Assembly (NCBI RefSeq): GCF_019443445.1
Contig: NZ_CP080378.1
Coordinates: 3,410,001 to 3,474,000 of the forward strand
DNA: 64,000 nucleotides
Source: Massilia sp. PAMC28688
Lineage (GTDB): Bacteria; Pseudomonadota; Gammaproteobacteria; Burkholderiales; Burkholderiaceae_D
Reading direction: 5' to 3'
The notes beneath the pieces were generated by a model that was given only the letters and a program-made list of their open reading frames with translations, did no database searches and was not told the origin of the DNA. The position numbers and the translations under genes were made by a program. The number at the start of each line of letters is the position of its first letter. The first letter of the stretch is position 1. This document shows, piece after piece, positions 28,531-37,205 of the stretch.

Positions 28531-29412
28531 ATGAAACGCATTGTCCTGTTTTTGATGACCAACCTTGCAGTCTTGCTGGTGCTGTCGGTGGTGCTCACCG
28601 TCTTTGGCGTGGGCCGCGGCGTGAGCGCAGCCGGCATCAATGTGGGCGAGCTGCTGGTGTTTTCGGCCATTGTCGGCTTCACCGGTTCCATCATCTCGCT
28701 TTTGCTGAGCAAGTTCATGGCCAAGATGTCGACCGGCGCGCGCGTCATCGAGCAACCGGCCAATGCTACCGAACAATGGCTGGTGGCCACCGTGCGCAAG
28801 CAGGCGGAAAAGGCCGGCATCGGCATGCCGGAAGTGGCGATCTACGAGGGCGAACCCAACGCCTTTGCCACGGGCGCGTTCAAGAATTCGGCCCTGGTGG
28901 CCGTATCGACGGGCCTGCTGCAATCCATGAACCAGGACGAGATCGAAGCCGTCCTGGCGCACGAGGTGGCGCACGTGGCCAATGGCGACATGATCACGCT
29001 CACTCTCATTCAGGGCGTGGTCAATACCTTTGTCGTGTTCATGGCGCGCGTGGTGGGCTTTTTTGTCGACAAGGTGCTGTTGCGCGGCAATAGCGACCGG
29101 GGGCCCGGGATTGGTTACATGGTCACCGTGTTCATCTGCGAAATTTTGTTTGGCCTGGTGGCGTCGATCATCGTGGCCTGGTTTTCGCGCCAGCGCGAGT
29201 TCCGCGCCGATGCCGGCTCGGCCAAGCTGCTCGGTTCGGCCGCGCCCATGAAGCGGGCCCTGATGCGCCTGGGCGGCATGCAGCCGGCCGGCCTGCCGTC
29301 GGCCATGGCGGCCTTTGGCATTGCCGGCGGTGCCAAGAGCTTTGGCGCGCTGTTTTCCACCCATCCACCCATGGAGGAGCGCATTGCCGCCCTCGACAAC
29401 CTGCGCCAGTAA
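28531..29412 (+). CDS. htpX: Membrane zinc metalloprotease HtpX
   Basis: A 293-aa inner-membrane M48 protease involved in membrane-protein quality control. Two N-terminal transmembrane helices (about residues 4-25 and 38-58) precede the cytoplasmic catalytic domain with the HEVAH zinc motif in [13 protein letters not shown], and two more hydrophobic segments follow (160-180 and 192-215). The third zinc ligand is the Glu in [15 protein letters not shown]. The ending [15 protein letters not shown] is typical. The start [15 protein letters not shown] matches E. coli HtpX. Confidence 0.97.
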   Translation: MKRIVLFLMTNLAVLLVLSVVLTVFGVGRGVSAAGINVGELLVFSAIVGFTGSIISLLLSKFMAKMSTGARVIEQPANATEQWLVATVRKQAEKAGIGMPEVAIYEGEPNAFATGAFKNSALVAVSTGLLQSMNQDEIEAVLAHEVAHVANGDMITLTLIQGVVNTFVVFMARVVGFFVDKVLLRGNSDRGPGIGYMVTVFICEILFGLVASIIVAWFSRQREFRADAGSAKLLGSAAPMKRALMRLGGMQPAGLPSAMAAFGIAGGAKSFGALFSTHPPMEERIAALDNLRQ

Positions 29413-29432
29413 ATCCTGATGCGCCTAGACCC

Positions 29433-30056
29433 ATGACCCAGTTTTTCCAGATCCATCCCGACAATCCCCAGGCGCGCCTGATCAAGCAGGCGGCCCAGAT
29501 CATCCATGGCGGCGGGATCGTGGCCCTGCCCACGGACTCCTGCTATGCGCTGGTGTGCCATCTGGATGACAAGGCGGCGGTGGAAAAGTTGCGGCGCATT
29601 CGCGGCATCGATGACAAGCATCATCTGACGCTGCTGTGCCGCGACCTGTCGGAGATCGGCAATTACGCGCGGGTGGACAACAAGCAATTCCGTTTTCTCA
29701 AGGCCGCCACGCCGGGGCCGTTCACGGTGATCCTGGAAGCGACGCGCGAAGTGCCGCGCCGCCTGTCCCACCCTTCGCGCAAGACCATCGGCCTGCGGGT
29801 GCCGGAAAACGCCATTGCCCACGCCCTGCTGGCCGAGCTGGGCCAGCCGCTGATTGGCACCACCCTCATCATGCAGGGCGAGGAAGACGCCATTACCGAT
29901 GCCGACGCCATCCGCGAACGGCTGGAAAAGCAGCTCGATCTCATCATCGATGGCGGCGCCTGCTCGATGGAGCCGACCACCGTCATCGATCTCACGGCCG
30001 AGGCGCCGCAGCTGGTGCGCCAGGGCCGCGGCGACGCCGCCGTGTTCGGCCTGTGA
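29433..30056 (+). CDS. Sua5/YciO/YrdC-family protein, YciO type
   Basis: A 207-aa protein of the threonylcarbamoyl-AMP synthase superfamily. Characteristic elements are GGGIVALPTDSCYALVC, KLRRIRGIDDKHHLTLLCRDLSE, PGPFTVILEATREVPRR and IGLRVPENAIAHALL. It resembles YciO rather than TsaC because of the NPQARLIKQAA N-terminus and its DKHHL instead of KRP-type nucleotide-binding block. Whether it makes threonylcarbamoyl adenylate for tRNA t6A or has another role cannot be decided from sequence. It lies 20 bp after htpX and 45 bp before the M50 protease gene. Confidence 0.88.
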   Translation: MTQFFQIHPDNPQARLIKQAAQIIHGGGIVALPTDSCYALVCHLDDKAAVEKLRRIRGIDDKHHLTLLCRDLSEIGNYARVDNKQFRFLKAATPGPFTVILEATREVPRRLSHPSRKTIGLRVPENAIAHALLAELGQPLIGTTLIMQGEEDAITDADAIRERLEKQLDLIIDGGACSMEPTTVIDLTAEAPQLVRQGRGDAAVFGL

Positions 30057-30101
30057 GCCGCCCCGCGGGGCGCCCAGGGCGGCTCTGATAGAATCACCTC
30101 C

Positions 30102-30770
30102 ATGACTATCCAAGAGACCGTGTCGACGGTCATCAACGTCGCCATTCCATTGCTGTTCGCCATTTCCTTGCACGAGGCGGCGCACGGCTATGCGGCGCGT
30201 TACTTTGGCGATCCGACGGCGGCCAACGAAGGGCGCCTGTCCCTCAATCCCCTGCGTCACATCGACCCCTTCGGCACCGTGATCCTGCCACTGGCGCTGT
30301 ATCTGACCACCCAGGTGGCGGTCGGTTTTGCCAAACCGGTGCCGGTGGAGGTGAACCGCCTGCGCAACCCGCACCGGCAAATGGCGTTGGTCGCCCTGGC
30401 CGGTCCCATGGCCAACTTTGTGATGGGACTTGGCTGGACGCTGCTGGGCCTGATTTTGCTGGCCCTGCGCGTGCCCAGTCCCGACCTGGCCGAAATGATC
30501 CGCGCCGGCATCGTCATCAATGCAGCCATGTTTGTGTTCAACCTGATCCCGGTGCCGCCGCTCGATGGCGGGCGCGTGCTGACCGCCATGCTGCCCAAGC
30601 CGCTGGCGCTGCGCTTTGCTGCCATCGAGCGCTACAGCGTGGTGCTGCTGGTGATCCTGGTGGTGCTGATGTATAGCCGCGTGCTCGATGGCTTCATGAG
30701 CACCGGTATTAGTTTTGTGGCCAAGATATTTCGTCTGATTCTCACTCCCTTTAATATTTTTCTGAACTGA
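30102..30770 (+). CDS. Site-2 protease-like (M50) membrane metalloprotease
   Basis: A 222-aa polytopic membrane protein of the M50 family. The zinc-binding HEAAH motif is in ISLHEAAHGYAARYFGD (His near residue 24), and the third ligand motif is NLIPVPPLDGGRVL. Four to five hydrophobic helices are visible. The family cleaves transmembrane substrates within the membrane; the substrates of this compact rhomboid-neighbour type are unknown. It ends 6 bp before trpS, so both are probably on one transcript. Confidence 0.92.
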   Translation: MTIQETVSTVINVAIPLLFAISLHEAAHGYAARYFGDPTAANEGRLSLNPLRHIDPFGTVILPLALYLTTQVAVGFAKPVPVEVNRLRNPHRQMALVALAGPMANFVMGLGWTLLGLILLALRVPSPDLAEMIRAGIVINAAMFVFNLIPVPPLDGGRVLTAMLPKPLALRFAAIERYSVVLLVILVVLMYSRVLDGFMSTGISFVAKIFRLILTPFNIFLN

Positions 30771-30776
30771 GTCTTT

Positions 30777-31979
30777 ATGTATCCCGATCGTGTCGTTTCC
30801 GGTATGCGCCCTACGGGCACCATGCACCTTGGCCACTATCATGGCGCCCTCAAGAACTGGATCAAGATGCAGGCCGAGCAGCCCTGCCTGTTCTTTGTGG
30901 CCGACTGGCATGCATTGACCACGCATTACGACGATCCCACCATCATCGAGCGCAGCACCTGGGACATGGTGATCGACTGGCTTGCCGCCGGCGTCGACCC
31001 GTCGCAGGCCACGCTGTTCATCCAGTCGCGCGTGCCCGAGCATGCCGAGCTGCACCTGCTGCTGTCCATGTGCACGCCGCTGGGCTGGCTCGAGCGGGTG
31101 CCGACCTACAAGGACCAGATCGACAATCTCAGCAACAAGGACCTGGCCACTTACGGCTTTCTGGGCTACCCCCTGCTGCAGGCGGCCGACGTGCTGATCT
31201 ACCGCGCCACCCAGGTGCCGGTGGGCGACGACCAGGTGCCGCACATTGAAATGATGCGCGAGATCGCGCGCCGCTTCAATCACATGTACGGCAAGGAACC
31301 CGGCTTTGAAGAAAAGGCCCTGGAAGCGGTGAAAAAGCTGGGCAGCAAGCGCGCCCGCCTGTACACCGAGCTTCGCACCGAGTACCAGCAGGAAGGCAAG
31401 GAAGAGGCACTGGCCCAGGCCAAGGCCATGCTCGACGATGCCGGCAGCCTGTCGATGATTGACCGCGAACGCCTGTTTGGCTACCTCGAAGGCAGCCGCA
31501 AGTTGATCCTGGTGGAGCCCCAGGCCAAGCTGACGGCCGACTCGCGCCTGCCGGGCCTGGACGGGCGCAAGATGTCCAAGAGCTATGGCAACTCGATCTC
31601 GCTGCGGGAAGACAAGGAATCGGTCACCAAGAAAATCCGCACCATGCCGACCGACCCGGCGCGCGTGCGCCGCACCGATCCGGGCGACCCGCGCCGCTGC
31701 CCGGTGTGGCAGCTGCACGAAGTCTATTCCGACGAAGCGACCCGCGAATGGGTGGTCAAGGGCTGCACCACGGCCGGCATTGGCTGCATCGAATGCAAGC
31801 AGCCCGTGATCGACGCCGTGCTGGCCGAGCAGGAGCCGATGCATGAACGCGCCCAGCAATACCTGGACGACCCTTCGCTGGTGCGGGCGATTGTGGCCGA
31901 TGGCTGCGAGCAGGCCCGCAAGCTGGCCCAGGAAACCATGCGGGACGTGCGCGAGGCCATGGGCCTGTCGTACACCTGA
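30777..31979 (+). CDS. trpS: Tryptophanyl-tRNA synthetase
   Basis: A 400-aa class I aminoacyl-tRNA synthetase charging tRNA-Trp. The HIGH motif reads HLGH in SGMRPTGTMHLGHYHGALKN, and the KMSKS loop is GRKMSKSYGNSI. At 400 residues it is about 65 longer than E. coli TrpS; the extra residues lie mainly around 180-230 (EKALEAVKKLGSKRARLYTEL), a layout common in betaproteobacteria. Its stop overlaps the next start (TGATG). Confidence 0.97.
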   Translation: MYPDRVVSGMRPTGTMHLGHYHGALKNWIKMQAEQPCLFFVADWHALTTHYDDPTIIERSTWDMVIDWLAAGVDPSQATLFIQSRVPEHAELHLLLSMCTPLGWLERVPTYKDQIDNLSNKDLATYGFLGYPLLQAADVLIYRATQVPVGDDQVPHIEMMREIARRFNHMYGKEPGFEEKALEAVKKLGSKRARLYTELRTEYQQEGKEEALAQAKAMLDDAGSLSMIDRERLFGYLEGSRKLILVEPQAKLTADSRLPGLDGRKMSKSYGNSISLREDKESVTKKIRTMPTDPARVRRTDPGDPRRCPVWQLHEVYSDEATREWVVKGCTTAGIGCIECKQPVIDAVLAEQEPMHERAQQYLDDPSLVRAIVADGCEQARKLAQETMRDVREAMGLSYT

Positions 31980-32551
31980 TGCACGCCGCTGAGCACAAGC
32001 CGGCCGAAGCGTCGGCCTGGGTGCGGCGCTGGGCCCTCATGGTGGGCAGCGGCGAAGTGCTGGACCTGGCCTGCGGCTCGGGGCGCCATGCGCGCCACTT
32101 CGCCGCGCTCGGTCACCCGGTGCTGGCCGTCGATTGTGACGACGACGCGCTGGCGCGCGCCGCCGGAACCGGCATTACGGTCTTGCAGTACAACCTCGAA
32201 GATGGTTCGCCCTGGCCCTTCGAGCCGGAGCGTTTTGCCGCCATCGTGGTCACCAATTACCTGCACCGTCCCCTGTTCAAGAAAATGGCCGCCAGCCTGG
32301 CGCCGGGTGGCGTCTTGATCTATGAGACTTTCGCGATGGGCAATGAACGCTTCGGCAAGCCGAGCAATCCCAATTTCCTGCTCGCGCCCGGCGAACTGCT
32401 GGCGCTGGCCTCGGCCAACGGCTTGCAGGTCATTGCCTTTGAAGATGGCGTGGTGCAGCAGCCCAAGGCAGCCATGGTGCAGCGCATCGTGGCGGTGGAG
32501 CGGGGCTTTGACCGCGAGCGGGCCAGGCTCGACAGCGCTAACGTCTTGTAA
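31979..32551 (+). CDS. Class I SAM-dependent methyltransferase
   Basis: A 190-aa methyltransferase with the SAM-binding motif I VLDLACGSGRHARHFAALGH (about residues 27-46), the acidic loop VLAVDCDDDALARA and motif IV AIVVTNYLHRPLFKKM. Homologues in this position are of the YbdK/tellurite-resistance TehB-like class; the substrate is unknown. The ATG overlaps the trpS stop by one base, so translation is coupled. No ribosome binding site other than inside trpS is evident. Confidence 0.85.
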   Translation: MHAAEHKPAEASAWVRRWALMVGSGEVLDLACGSGRHARHFAALGHPVLAVDCDDDALARAAGTGITVLQYNLEDGSPWPFEPERFAAIVVTNYLHRPLFKKMAASLAPGGVLIYETFAMGNERFGKPSNPNFLLAPGELLALASANGLQVIAFEDGVVQQPKAAMVQRIVAVERGFDRERARLDSANVL

Positions 32552-32645
32552 CAAGGGCGCGGGCGCTATTCTGGGCAAGAATGAACCATATTGGCGGGCG
32601 ATCCGCTACAATCAGGCTTTTAGTTAACAGCAGCGTAAGAACTTT

Positions 32646-33530
32646 ATGATCAAGGGCAGCATAGTAGCAATCGTCACGCCAATGAACGCCGATGGCAGCC
32701 TGGACTACCCGGGCCTGGAAAAGCTGATCGACTGGCACATCGCCGAAGGAACGGACGGCATTGTCATTGTCGGTACCACGGGCGAATCGGCCACGGTCAG
32801 CGTGGCCGAGCACTGCGCGCTGATCAAGTTTACGGTCGATCACGCCAGGGGCCGCATCCCCATCATCGCCGGCACCGGGGGCAACTCCACCGCCGAAGCA
32901 ATCAAGCTGACGGAGTCGGCCAAGGAATCGGGCGCCGACGCGGCCCTGGTGGTGGTGCCGTACTACAACCGTCCTACCCAGGAAGGCATGTACCAGCACT
33001 TCAAGGCCATTGCCGAGGCGGTGGACTTGCCCATCATCCTGTACAACGTGCCCGGGCGGACCGTGGCCGACATGTCCAACGACACCATCCTGCGCCTGGC
33101 GGCTATCAGCAATATCGTGGGCGTGAAGGATGCAACCGGCAATATCGGGCGCGGTCTGGAACTGCTGCGTAATGCGCCGGCCGACTTTGCCGTGTATTCG
33201 GGCGACGATCCGACCGCGATTGCCCTCATGCTATGCGGCGGCGCCGGCAATATCTCGGTGACCGCCAATGTGGCCCCGCGCGCCATGCACCAGATGTGCG
33301 CCGCGGCCATGGCAGGCGAGATTGCCAAGGCGGTCGAGATCAACAACAAGGTCATGCCCCTGCACCAGAAACTGTTCATCGAACCGAATCCGGTGCCGGT
33401 CAAGTGGGCGCTGGCCGACATGGGCATGATGCCGCCCGGCCTGCGCTTGCCGCTTGCGGCCCTGTCCGCAGAATTCCACGACACCGTGCGCGGCGCCCTG
33501 CGCGACGCCGGCGTCCTTCCCGTGGCCTGA
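32646..33530 (+). CDS. dapA: 4-hydroxy-tetrahydrodipicolinate synthase
   Basis: A 294-aa class I aldolase that condenses pyruvate with aspartate semialdehyde in the diaminopimelate and lysine pathway. Motifs are [15 protein letters not shown], the catalytic Tyr in [25 protein letters not shown], and the Schiff-base Lys in [11 protein letters not shown], followed by [29 protein letters not shown] -10 box candidate lies at 32607-32612 upstream. bamC follows 60 bp downstream, the usual dapA-bamC arrangement of beta- and gammaproteobacteria. Confidence 0.98.
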   Translation: MIKGSIVAIVTPMNADGSLDYPGLEKLIDWHIAEGTDGIVIVGTTGESATVSVAEHCALIKFTVDHARGRIPIIAGTGGNSTAEAIKLTESAKESGADAALVVVPYYNRPTQEGMYQHFKAIAEAVDLPIILYNVPGRTVADMSNDTILRLAAISNIVGVKDATGNIGRGLELLRNAPADFAVYSGDDPTAIALMLCGGAGNISVTANVAPRAMHQMCAAAMAGEIAKAVEINNKVMPLHQKLFIEPNPVPVKWALADMGMMPPGLRLPLAALSAEFHDTVRGALRDAGVLPVA

Positions 33531-33590
33531 CCGTAGGTCGGGATCATTTTTCAGACACCAGCTGCTTTTCAGCCCTAACCCAGTTACGAC

Positions 33591-34751
33591 ATGACTATTC
33601 GCAAGACCACTACATCGGCCCTGGCCATCGCCACCACCTCCGCACTGGTTGTCAGCCTGTCCGGCTGCGGCATGATCAACTCGGTACTGGAACAGGACAA
33701 GCTCGACTACCGCGGCGCCAAGAAGCAGCCCAAGCTGGAAGTGCCGCCCGACCTGACCCAGCTCGAGCAGGATAACCGCTACAGCGTACCCGATGGCCGC
33801 GGCGTGGCCAGCGTGTCCACCTTCCAGCAGCAGCGCGCCGGCACGGCACCGGCTGCCGCACAAGAAGTGGCAGGCGCCCCGATTGCCCCCCTGACCCTGG
33901 ACGGCATGCGCGTGGAGCGCGACGGCAACCAGCGCTGGCTGGTGGTCAACCGCACCCCCGAGCAGCTGTGGCCTGAGCTCAAGCGCTTCTGGACCGACAA
34001 TGGGTTCACGCTCGTGTCCGAGTCGGCATCGGCCGGCACCATGGAAACGGAATGGGCCGAAAACCGCTCCAAGATTCCGCAGGACGCGATCCGCCGCACC
34101 ATTGGCAAGGTGGCGCCCAACCTGTACAGCGCTGCCGAGCGCGACAAGTACCGCACCCGCGTCGAGCGCACCGCCAACGGCACCGAAATCTACATCAGCC
34201 ACCGCGGCGCCGAAGAAGTCTTGACCGGCCCGACGCGCGAGTTTGCCACCTGGACCACCCGCCCCAACGATCCCAACCTGGAAGCGGCCTACCTGAGCAA
34301 GCTCATGGCCAGCCTGTCGGGCGCGCCTGACGCCAAGGCTGCGCCGGCCATCGAAGCGAAAGTGGCCCAGGCAGTGGCCGCGCCCCAGCGCGCGAAGGTG
34401 GTGGGCAATATGGTGCAGGTGGACGAAGGCTTTGACCGCGCCTGGCGCCGCGTGGGCCTGGCACTGGACCGGGTCGGCTTCACGGTGGAAGACCGCGATC
34501 GTGCCCAGGGCGTGTACTTCGTGCGCTTTGTCGACCCCGATTACAAGGCAAAGGGCGGTTTCCTCAAGAACTTGTTCAGCTTTGGCGACGCCGACAAGGC
34601 CAAGGAAGCGCAGCGTTATCGCGTGGTGGTCAAGCCGGTGGCCGGCAGCGCCAATGCCAGCCAGGTCACGGTGCAGGGCGCCGATGGCGCGGCCGATACG
34701 GGCGTGACGGGCACCAAGATCCTCAACCTGCTGTCGGACGAGCTCAAGTAA
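33591..34751 (+). CDS. bamC: Outer-membrane protein assembly factor BamC
   Basis: A 386-aa lipoprotein of the BAM complex. The signal peptide ends in the lipobox LSGC (VVSLSGCGMINS). The conserved unstructured N-terminal segment is LDYRGAKKQPKLEVPPDLTQL, which lies along BamD in known structures. Two helix-grip domains follow (about residues 105-235 and 250-385), with WLVVNRTPEQLWPELKRFW and KVVGNMVQVDEGFDRAWRRVGLAL at their starts. The gene is followed 20 bp later by a clear terminator. Confidence 0.93.
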   Translation: MTIRKTTTSALAIATTSALVVSLSGCGMINSVLEQDKLDYRGAKKQPKLEVPPDLTQLEQDNRYSVPDGRGVASVSTFQQQRAGTAPAAAQEVAGAPIAPLTLDGMRVERDGNQRWLVVNRTPEQLWPELKRFWTDNGFTLVSESASAGTMETEWAENRSKIPQDAIRRTIGKVAPNLYSAAERDKYRTRVERTANGTEIYISHRGAEEVLTGPTREFATWTTRPNDPNLEAAYLSKLMASLSGAPDAKAAPAIEAKVAQAVAAPQRAKVVGNMVQVDEGFDRAWRRVGLALDRVGFTVEDRDRAQGVYFVRFVDPDYKAKGGFLKNLFSFGDADKAKEAQRYRVVVKPVAGSANASQVTVQGADGAADTGVTGTKILNLLSDELK

Positions 34752-34771
34752 ATCGGGCAGCACGATAAAAG

Positions 34772-34794
34772 AACCGGCCAAGGCCGGTTTTTTT
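34772..34794 (+). terminator. Intrinsic terminator after bamC
   Basis: A stem AACCGGCC (34772-34779) with loop AA and complement GGCCGGTT (34782-34789) is followed by a T run to 34794. It lies 21 bp after the bamC stop. Confidence 0.85.
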
Positions 34795-34860
34795 ACGCCC
34801 CTGCGCAGCGTGTGACAGGAGGACTGCACCGAGAGGCGGACTGCACGGAGACTGCAGGCG

Positions 34861-34886
34861 AAAAAAAACCGGCCCCGCAGGGCCGG
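34861..34886 (-). terminator. Intrinsic terminator of the Ala-rich lipoprotein gene
   Basis: On the minus strand, CCGGCCC and GGGCCGG (34880-34886 and 34869-34875) form a seven-pair stem with a four-base loop, followed by eight T residues (A run 34861-34868 on the plus strand). It lies 23 bp after the lipoprotein stop. Confidence 0.8.
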
Positions 34887-34908
34887 CTTTCTCAAAGCAT
34901 TTGCTGAA

Positions 34909-35196
34909 TTACTTGACAGCGTCAGCAGCGGCCGAAGCAGCGGTCGAAGCAGCAGCCGAAGCGGCAGCAGCAGCGTCAGCAGCGGTCGAAGCAGCCGAAG
35001 CGGCAACAGCAGCGGCGCCAGCAGCTTCAGTTGCTGGAGTTGCTTCAACAACTGGAGCAACTTCAGTGGTGGTGGTGGTGGTTGCTGGCATTTCGGTTGC
35101 AACTGGGGTTGCTGGCGTTACGGTCTCTTCGGTTTTTTTGGTGCAAGCGGTCAGGGCAACAGCCAGCAGGGAGACGATCAGCAAAGATTTTTTCAT
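34909..35196 (-). CDS. Small alanine-rich lipoprotein
   Basis: A 95-aa protein with a lipoprotein signal peptide, MKKSLLIVSLLAVALTAC, cysteine at residue 18. The mature part begins TKKTEETVTPATPV, contains a run of six threonines, and ends in about 45 residues of almost pure alanine interspersed with Ser, Thr, Asp and Val (AAVAASAASTAADAAAAASA). The alanine-rich tail could form an amphipathic helix or coiled coil as in small outer-membrane lipoproteins. I recognise no family. The start was placed at MKKSLL because AAGGA lies seven bases upstream and the signal peptide begins there. Confidence 0.75.
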   Translation of the reverse strand: MKKSLLIVSLLAVALTACTKKTEETVTPATPVATEMPATTTTTTEVAPVVEATPATEAAGAAAVAASAASTAADAAAAASAAASTAASAAADAVK

Positions 35197-35498
35197 GGGT
35201 TTTTCCTTAATTATCACTAAAAATGAAACGTTGTTGCGATGAATAATTACCGGTAATTATCGCTCGTTAGGGAATTCTCGGTGGCTTTCGTACCTGTTAT
35301 GGATCCTTACAGACAACGGAAACTTCCTAACCCGATATTATAGCGAAAGATTGTGCTTCGCAATAGCACAATAATGCATATTTGGAAGGTGTTTTCCTAA
35401 TAATTACGTAAATAAGTTGACAAAGGACGGAGGCTTAGACTTTTTACCAATAAACAGGTATCTGGCCGAATTTTATTCGGCAACTTTCTAACAATTTC
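35197..35498 (-). promoter_or_regulatory. AT-rich leader and promoter of the lipoprotein gene
   Basis: This 302-bp region is far more AT-rich than its surroundings. On the minus strand a perfect TATAAT lies at 35342-35337, with TTGCGA 15 bases upstream of it, so the transcript would have a leader of about 130 nt. A perfect 18-base palindrome, ATAATTACCGGTAATTAT, occurs at 35243-35260, and the smaller palindrome TTACGTAA lies at 35404-35411. TAATTA recurs three times in the region. On the plus strand TTGACA occurs at 35417-35422 without a matching -10 box. Confidence 0.5.
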
Positions 35499-35981
35499 TT
35501 ACAATCCCGTCGTAGTCGCTTGTACTCCGGGCAACGATTCCGCCCAGATCCCGTCAAATCTTTCGCGGCTGATTTCGCAGGCCTGGGCCAAGTCAAACAC
35601 GGCTTCGCCCCGCATATGGTCGCTGTGAAAGCGGCGTACGATGTGCACGTCGTCGGCAATGCAAAACGAATCGGTCAGCTGGCGCAAGGGGCGGCTGGTG
35701 AGGCGGCATTCGATGCGGTGGCTGTAATCTTGCAGAAGGCGCATGAAGCGGGGGCAATTGCGCTCGATATGGCTGCTCTCATGCATGGCCAGACGCAGGT
35801 GACCACCGCGCCGCAGGAATTGGCGCAGGGCGGCGTCGGTCTCGCTGCTGCCCAGGGGGAAGACCTCGAAATCCGGGTCGAACATGGTGAGCGTGGCCGT
35901 GGCCCGCTCCAGGCATTGCTGGAAGCGGGCGGCGAACTCGGCCCGGCTGTTAAAACGGTGGTCGGAAGCGTCGTCGATCAT
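35499..35981 (-). CDS. Conserved protein of unknown function next to RoxA-like gene
   Basis: A 160-aa soluble protein with no signal or membrane segments. It begins IDDASDHRFNSRAEFAARFQQ and has conserved-looking blocks ATLTMFDPDFEVFPLGSSETDAAL, GGHLRLAMHES and FCIADDVHIVRRFHSDHMRGEA. The pattern of strands with paired His and Asp residues is reminiscent of degenerate phospholipase-D-like domains, but no HKD motif is present. Related proteins in other proteobacteria occur next to or fused to GNAT acetyltransferases. It lies 23 bp after the cupin oxygenase gene on the same strand and is probably co-transcribed. Confidence 0.7.
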   Translation of the reverse strand: MIDDASDHRFNSRAEFAARFQQCLERATATLTMFDPDFEVFPLGSSETDAALRQFLRRGGHLRLAMHESSHIERNCPRFMRLLQDYSHRIECRLTSRPLRQLTDSFCIADDVHIVRRFHSDHMRGEAVFDLAQACEISRERFDGIWAESLPGVQATTTGL

Positions 35982-36004
35982 GGTATCCCCTGTTTGCGGT
36001 CAAG

Positions 36005-37126
36005 TTAAGGCAGTTCCAGCCAGCCGTCCTGATACCAGGTGTACAGTGCTTCCATGACATCGTCGGAGGCGGTGGCGGCCGTGGGGCCGTCCAGGCGCCG
36101 CTCATCGGCCAGGATGGCCAGCAGGCGCTTGTCGGCGCGGCTGACGTCGAATGATTCGCCATTGATGAACACGTTCGAGCCGCGGTACAGCATCTGGGTC
36201 TTGAGCGACAGGGCCACGCCTTTCCGGGCCACGGCCTGCATGAAGCGGCCCATGGTCAGCGGCGTTTCCGGTCCCGTGAAAAACACATTGTGCTTCGGTT
36301 CCGACAAATACTCGCCGACGAAGATCGTCACGTCTTCTTCCGTGAAGCGCACCTTGTTCAATTCTTCGGCAATGGTCGAGAGCATGTGGCGCGGGATTTC
36401 GGCCGAATGCTTGGCCGGCTCGAGCTGCGGGTCGGCGTAGCGGCCCGGCAGGTCGATCGAGTCGGCCATAAATTGCAGGAAGGCTTCGCCCAGCTCCTGG
36501 TAGGCCGGCGAACGGAAGCCGATCGAATAGGTCATGCAGTCGCCCTCGGCCACGCCGTCGTGCGCGTAGTGGGGGGGCAGGTACAGCATGTCGCCCGGTT
36601 CCAGCACGAATTCTTCCTCGGCTACAAAGCCCGACAGTATCTTCAGCGGCAAGCCTTCCACCAGCGTCAGGTCCTGTTGTGCGCTGATACGCCAGCGCCG
36701 CTTGCCCTGGGCTTGCAGCAGGAACACGTCATAGGAATCGAAATGGGGGCCGACCCCGCCGCCATCGGTGGCAAAGGAAATCATCAGGTCGTCCAGGCGC
36801 GCGTCCGGGACAAAGCTGAACTGGCGCAGCAGCGCGTCGGCGCTCTTGTGGTACAGGTTGGCGCCCTGGACCAGCATGGTCCATTCGCGCTGTGTTGCCG
36901 GCGGCAGCGCGTCGAGCGGGCCGTGCTGCATGTCCCACTGGCCATCGGACCGGGTGATCAGGCGCGATTCCACATGATTGAGCTTGGCCATGTCGGCCAG
37001 GGTGGCGAGCGGCAGCAGCGGCTTGAAGCCGGGGATGGCCTGGCGGATCAGGAGCGGCTTCTTGTGCCAGTAGTCGCGCAGGAACTCGGCGGGCGTCAGA
37101 TTGCCCAATAGCGGTAATTTTTTCAT
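36005..37126 (-). CDS. Cupin (JmjC-type) ribosomal protein arginine hydroxylase, RoxA/YcfD-like
   Basis: A 373-aa iron- and 2-oxoglutarate-dependent oxygenase. The iron-binding HxD is in VGPHFDSYDVFLLQ and the distal His is in LPPHYAHDGVAEGD, with the cupin strand GKRRWRISAQ between them. The N-terminus LGNLTPAEFLRDYWHKKPLLIRQA and the C-terminal winged-helix-like domain (from about residue 270) match E. coli YcfD, which hydroxylates an arginine of ribosomal protein uL16. It is divergent from slyD, and the intergenic gap of 79 bp holds -10-like sequences for both directions. Confidence 0.9.
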   Translation of the reverse strand: MKKLPLLGNLTPAEFLRDYWHKKPLLIRQAIPGFKPLLPLATLADMAKLNHVESRLITRSDGQWDMQHGPLDALPPATQREWTMLVQGANLYHKSADALLRQFSFVPDARLDDLMISFATDGGGVGPHFDSYDVFLLQAQGKRRWRISAQQDLTLVEGLPLKILSGFVAEEEFVLEPGDMLYLPPHYAHDGVAEGDCMTYSIGFRSPAYQELGEAFLQFMADSIDLPGRYADPQLEPAKHSAEIPRHMLSTIAEELNKVRFTEEDVTIFVGEYLSEPKHNVFFTGPETPLTMGRFMQAVARKGVALSLKTQMLYRGSNVFINGESFDVSRADKRLLAILADERRLDGPTAATASDDVMEALYTWYQDGWLELP

Positions 37127-37169
37127 GCGTCATTATAACCAGTCCTTATCGGGCCCTGGCGCCTGGGGT

Positions 37170-37175
37170 TATAAT
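37170..37175 (+). promoter_or_regulatory. -10 box of slyD
   Basis: A perfect TATAAT lies 30 bp upstream of the slyD ATG; no good -35 box is visible. ACGAGGAAAG at 37192-37201 is a strong ribosome binding site. Confidence 0.5.
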
Positions 37176-37205
37176 CCGGCGACACACCATTACGAGGAAA
37201 GCGCG

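Noticed and set aside
28504..31859. Long minus-strand frames opposite htpX, the YciO-type gene and trpS
   Set aside because: They are His/Gln/Arg-rich antisense translations of high-GC genes and show no domain.
35417..35445. Plus-strand TTGACA as promoter of a small RNA antisense to the gene at 35499
   Set aside because: No -10 box at suitable spacing and no terminator downstream.
37135..37140. Minus-strand TATAAT as promoter of the RoxA-like gene
   Set aside because: It lies only nine bases before the start codon, so a transcript would be nearly leaderless; it may be chance in an AT-rich gap.
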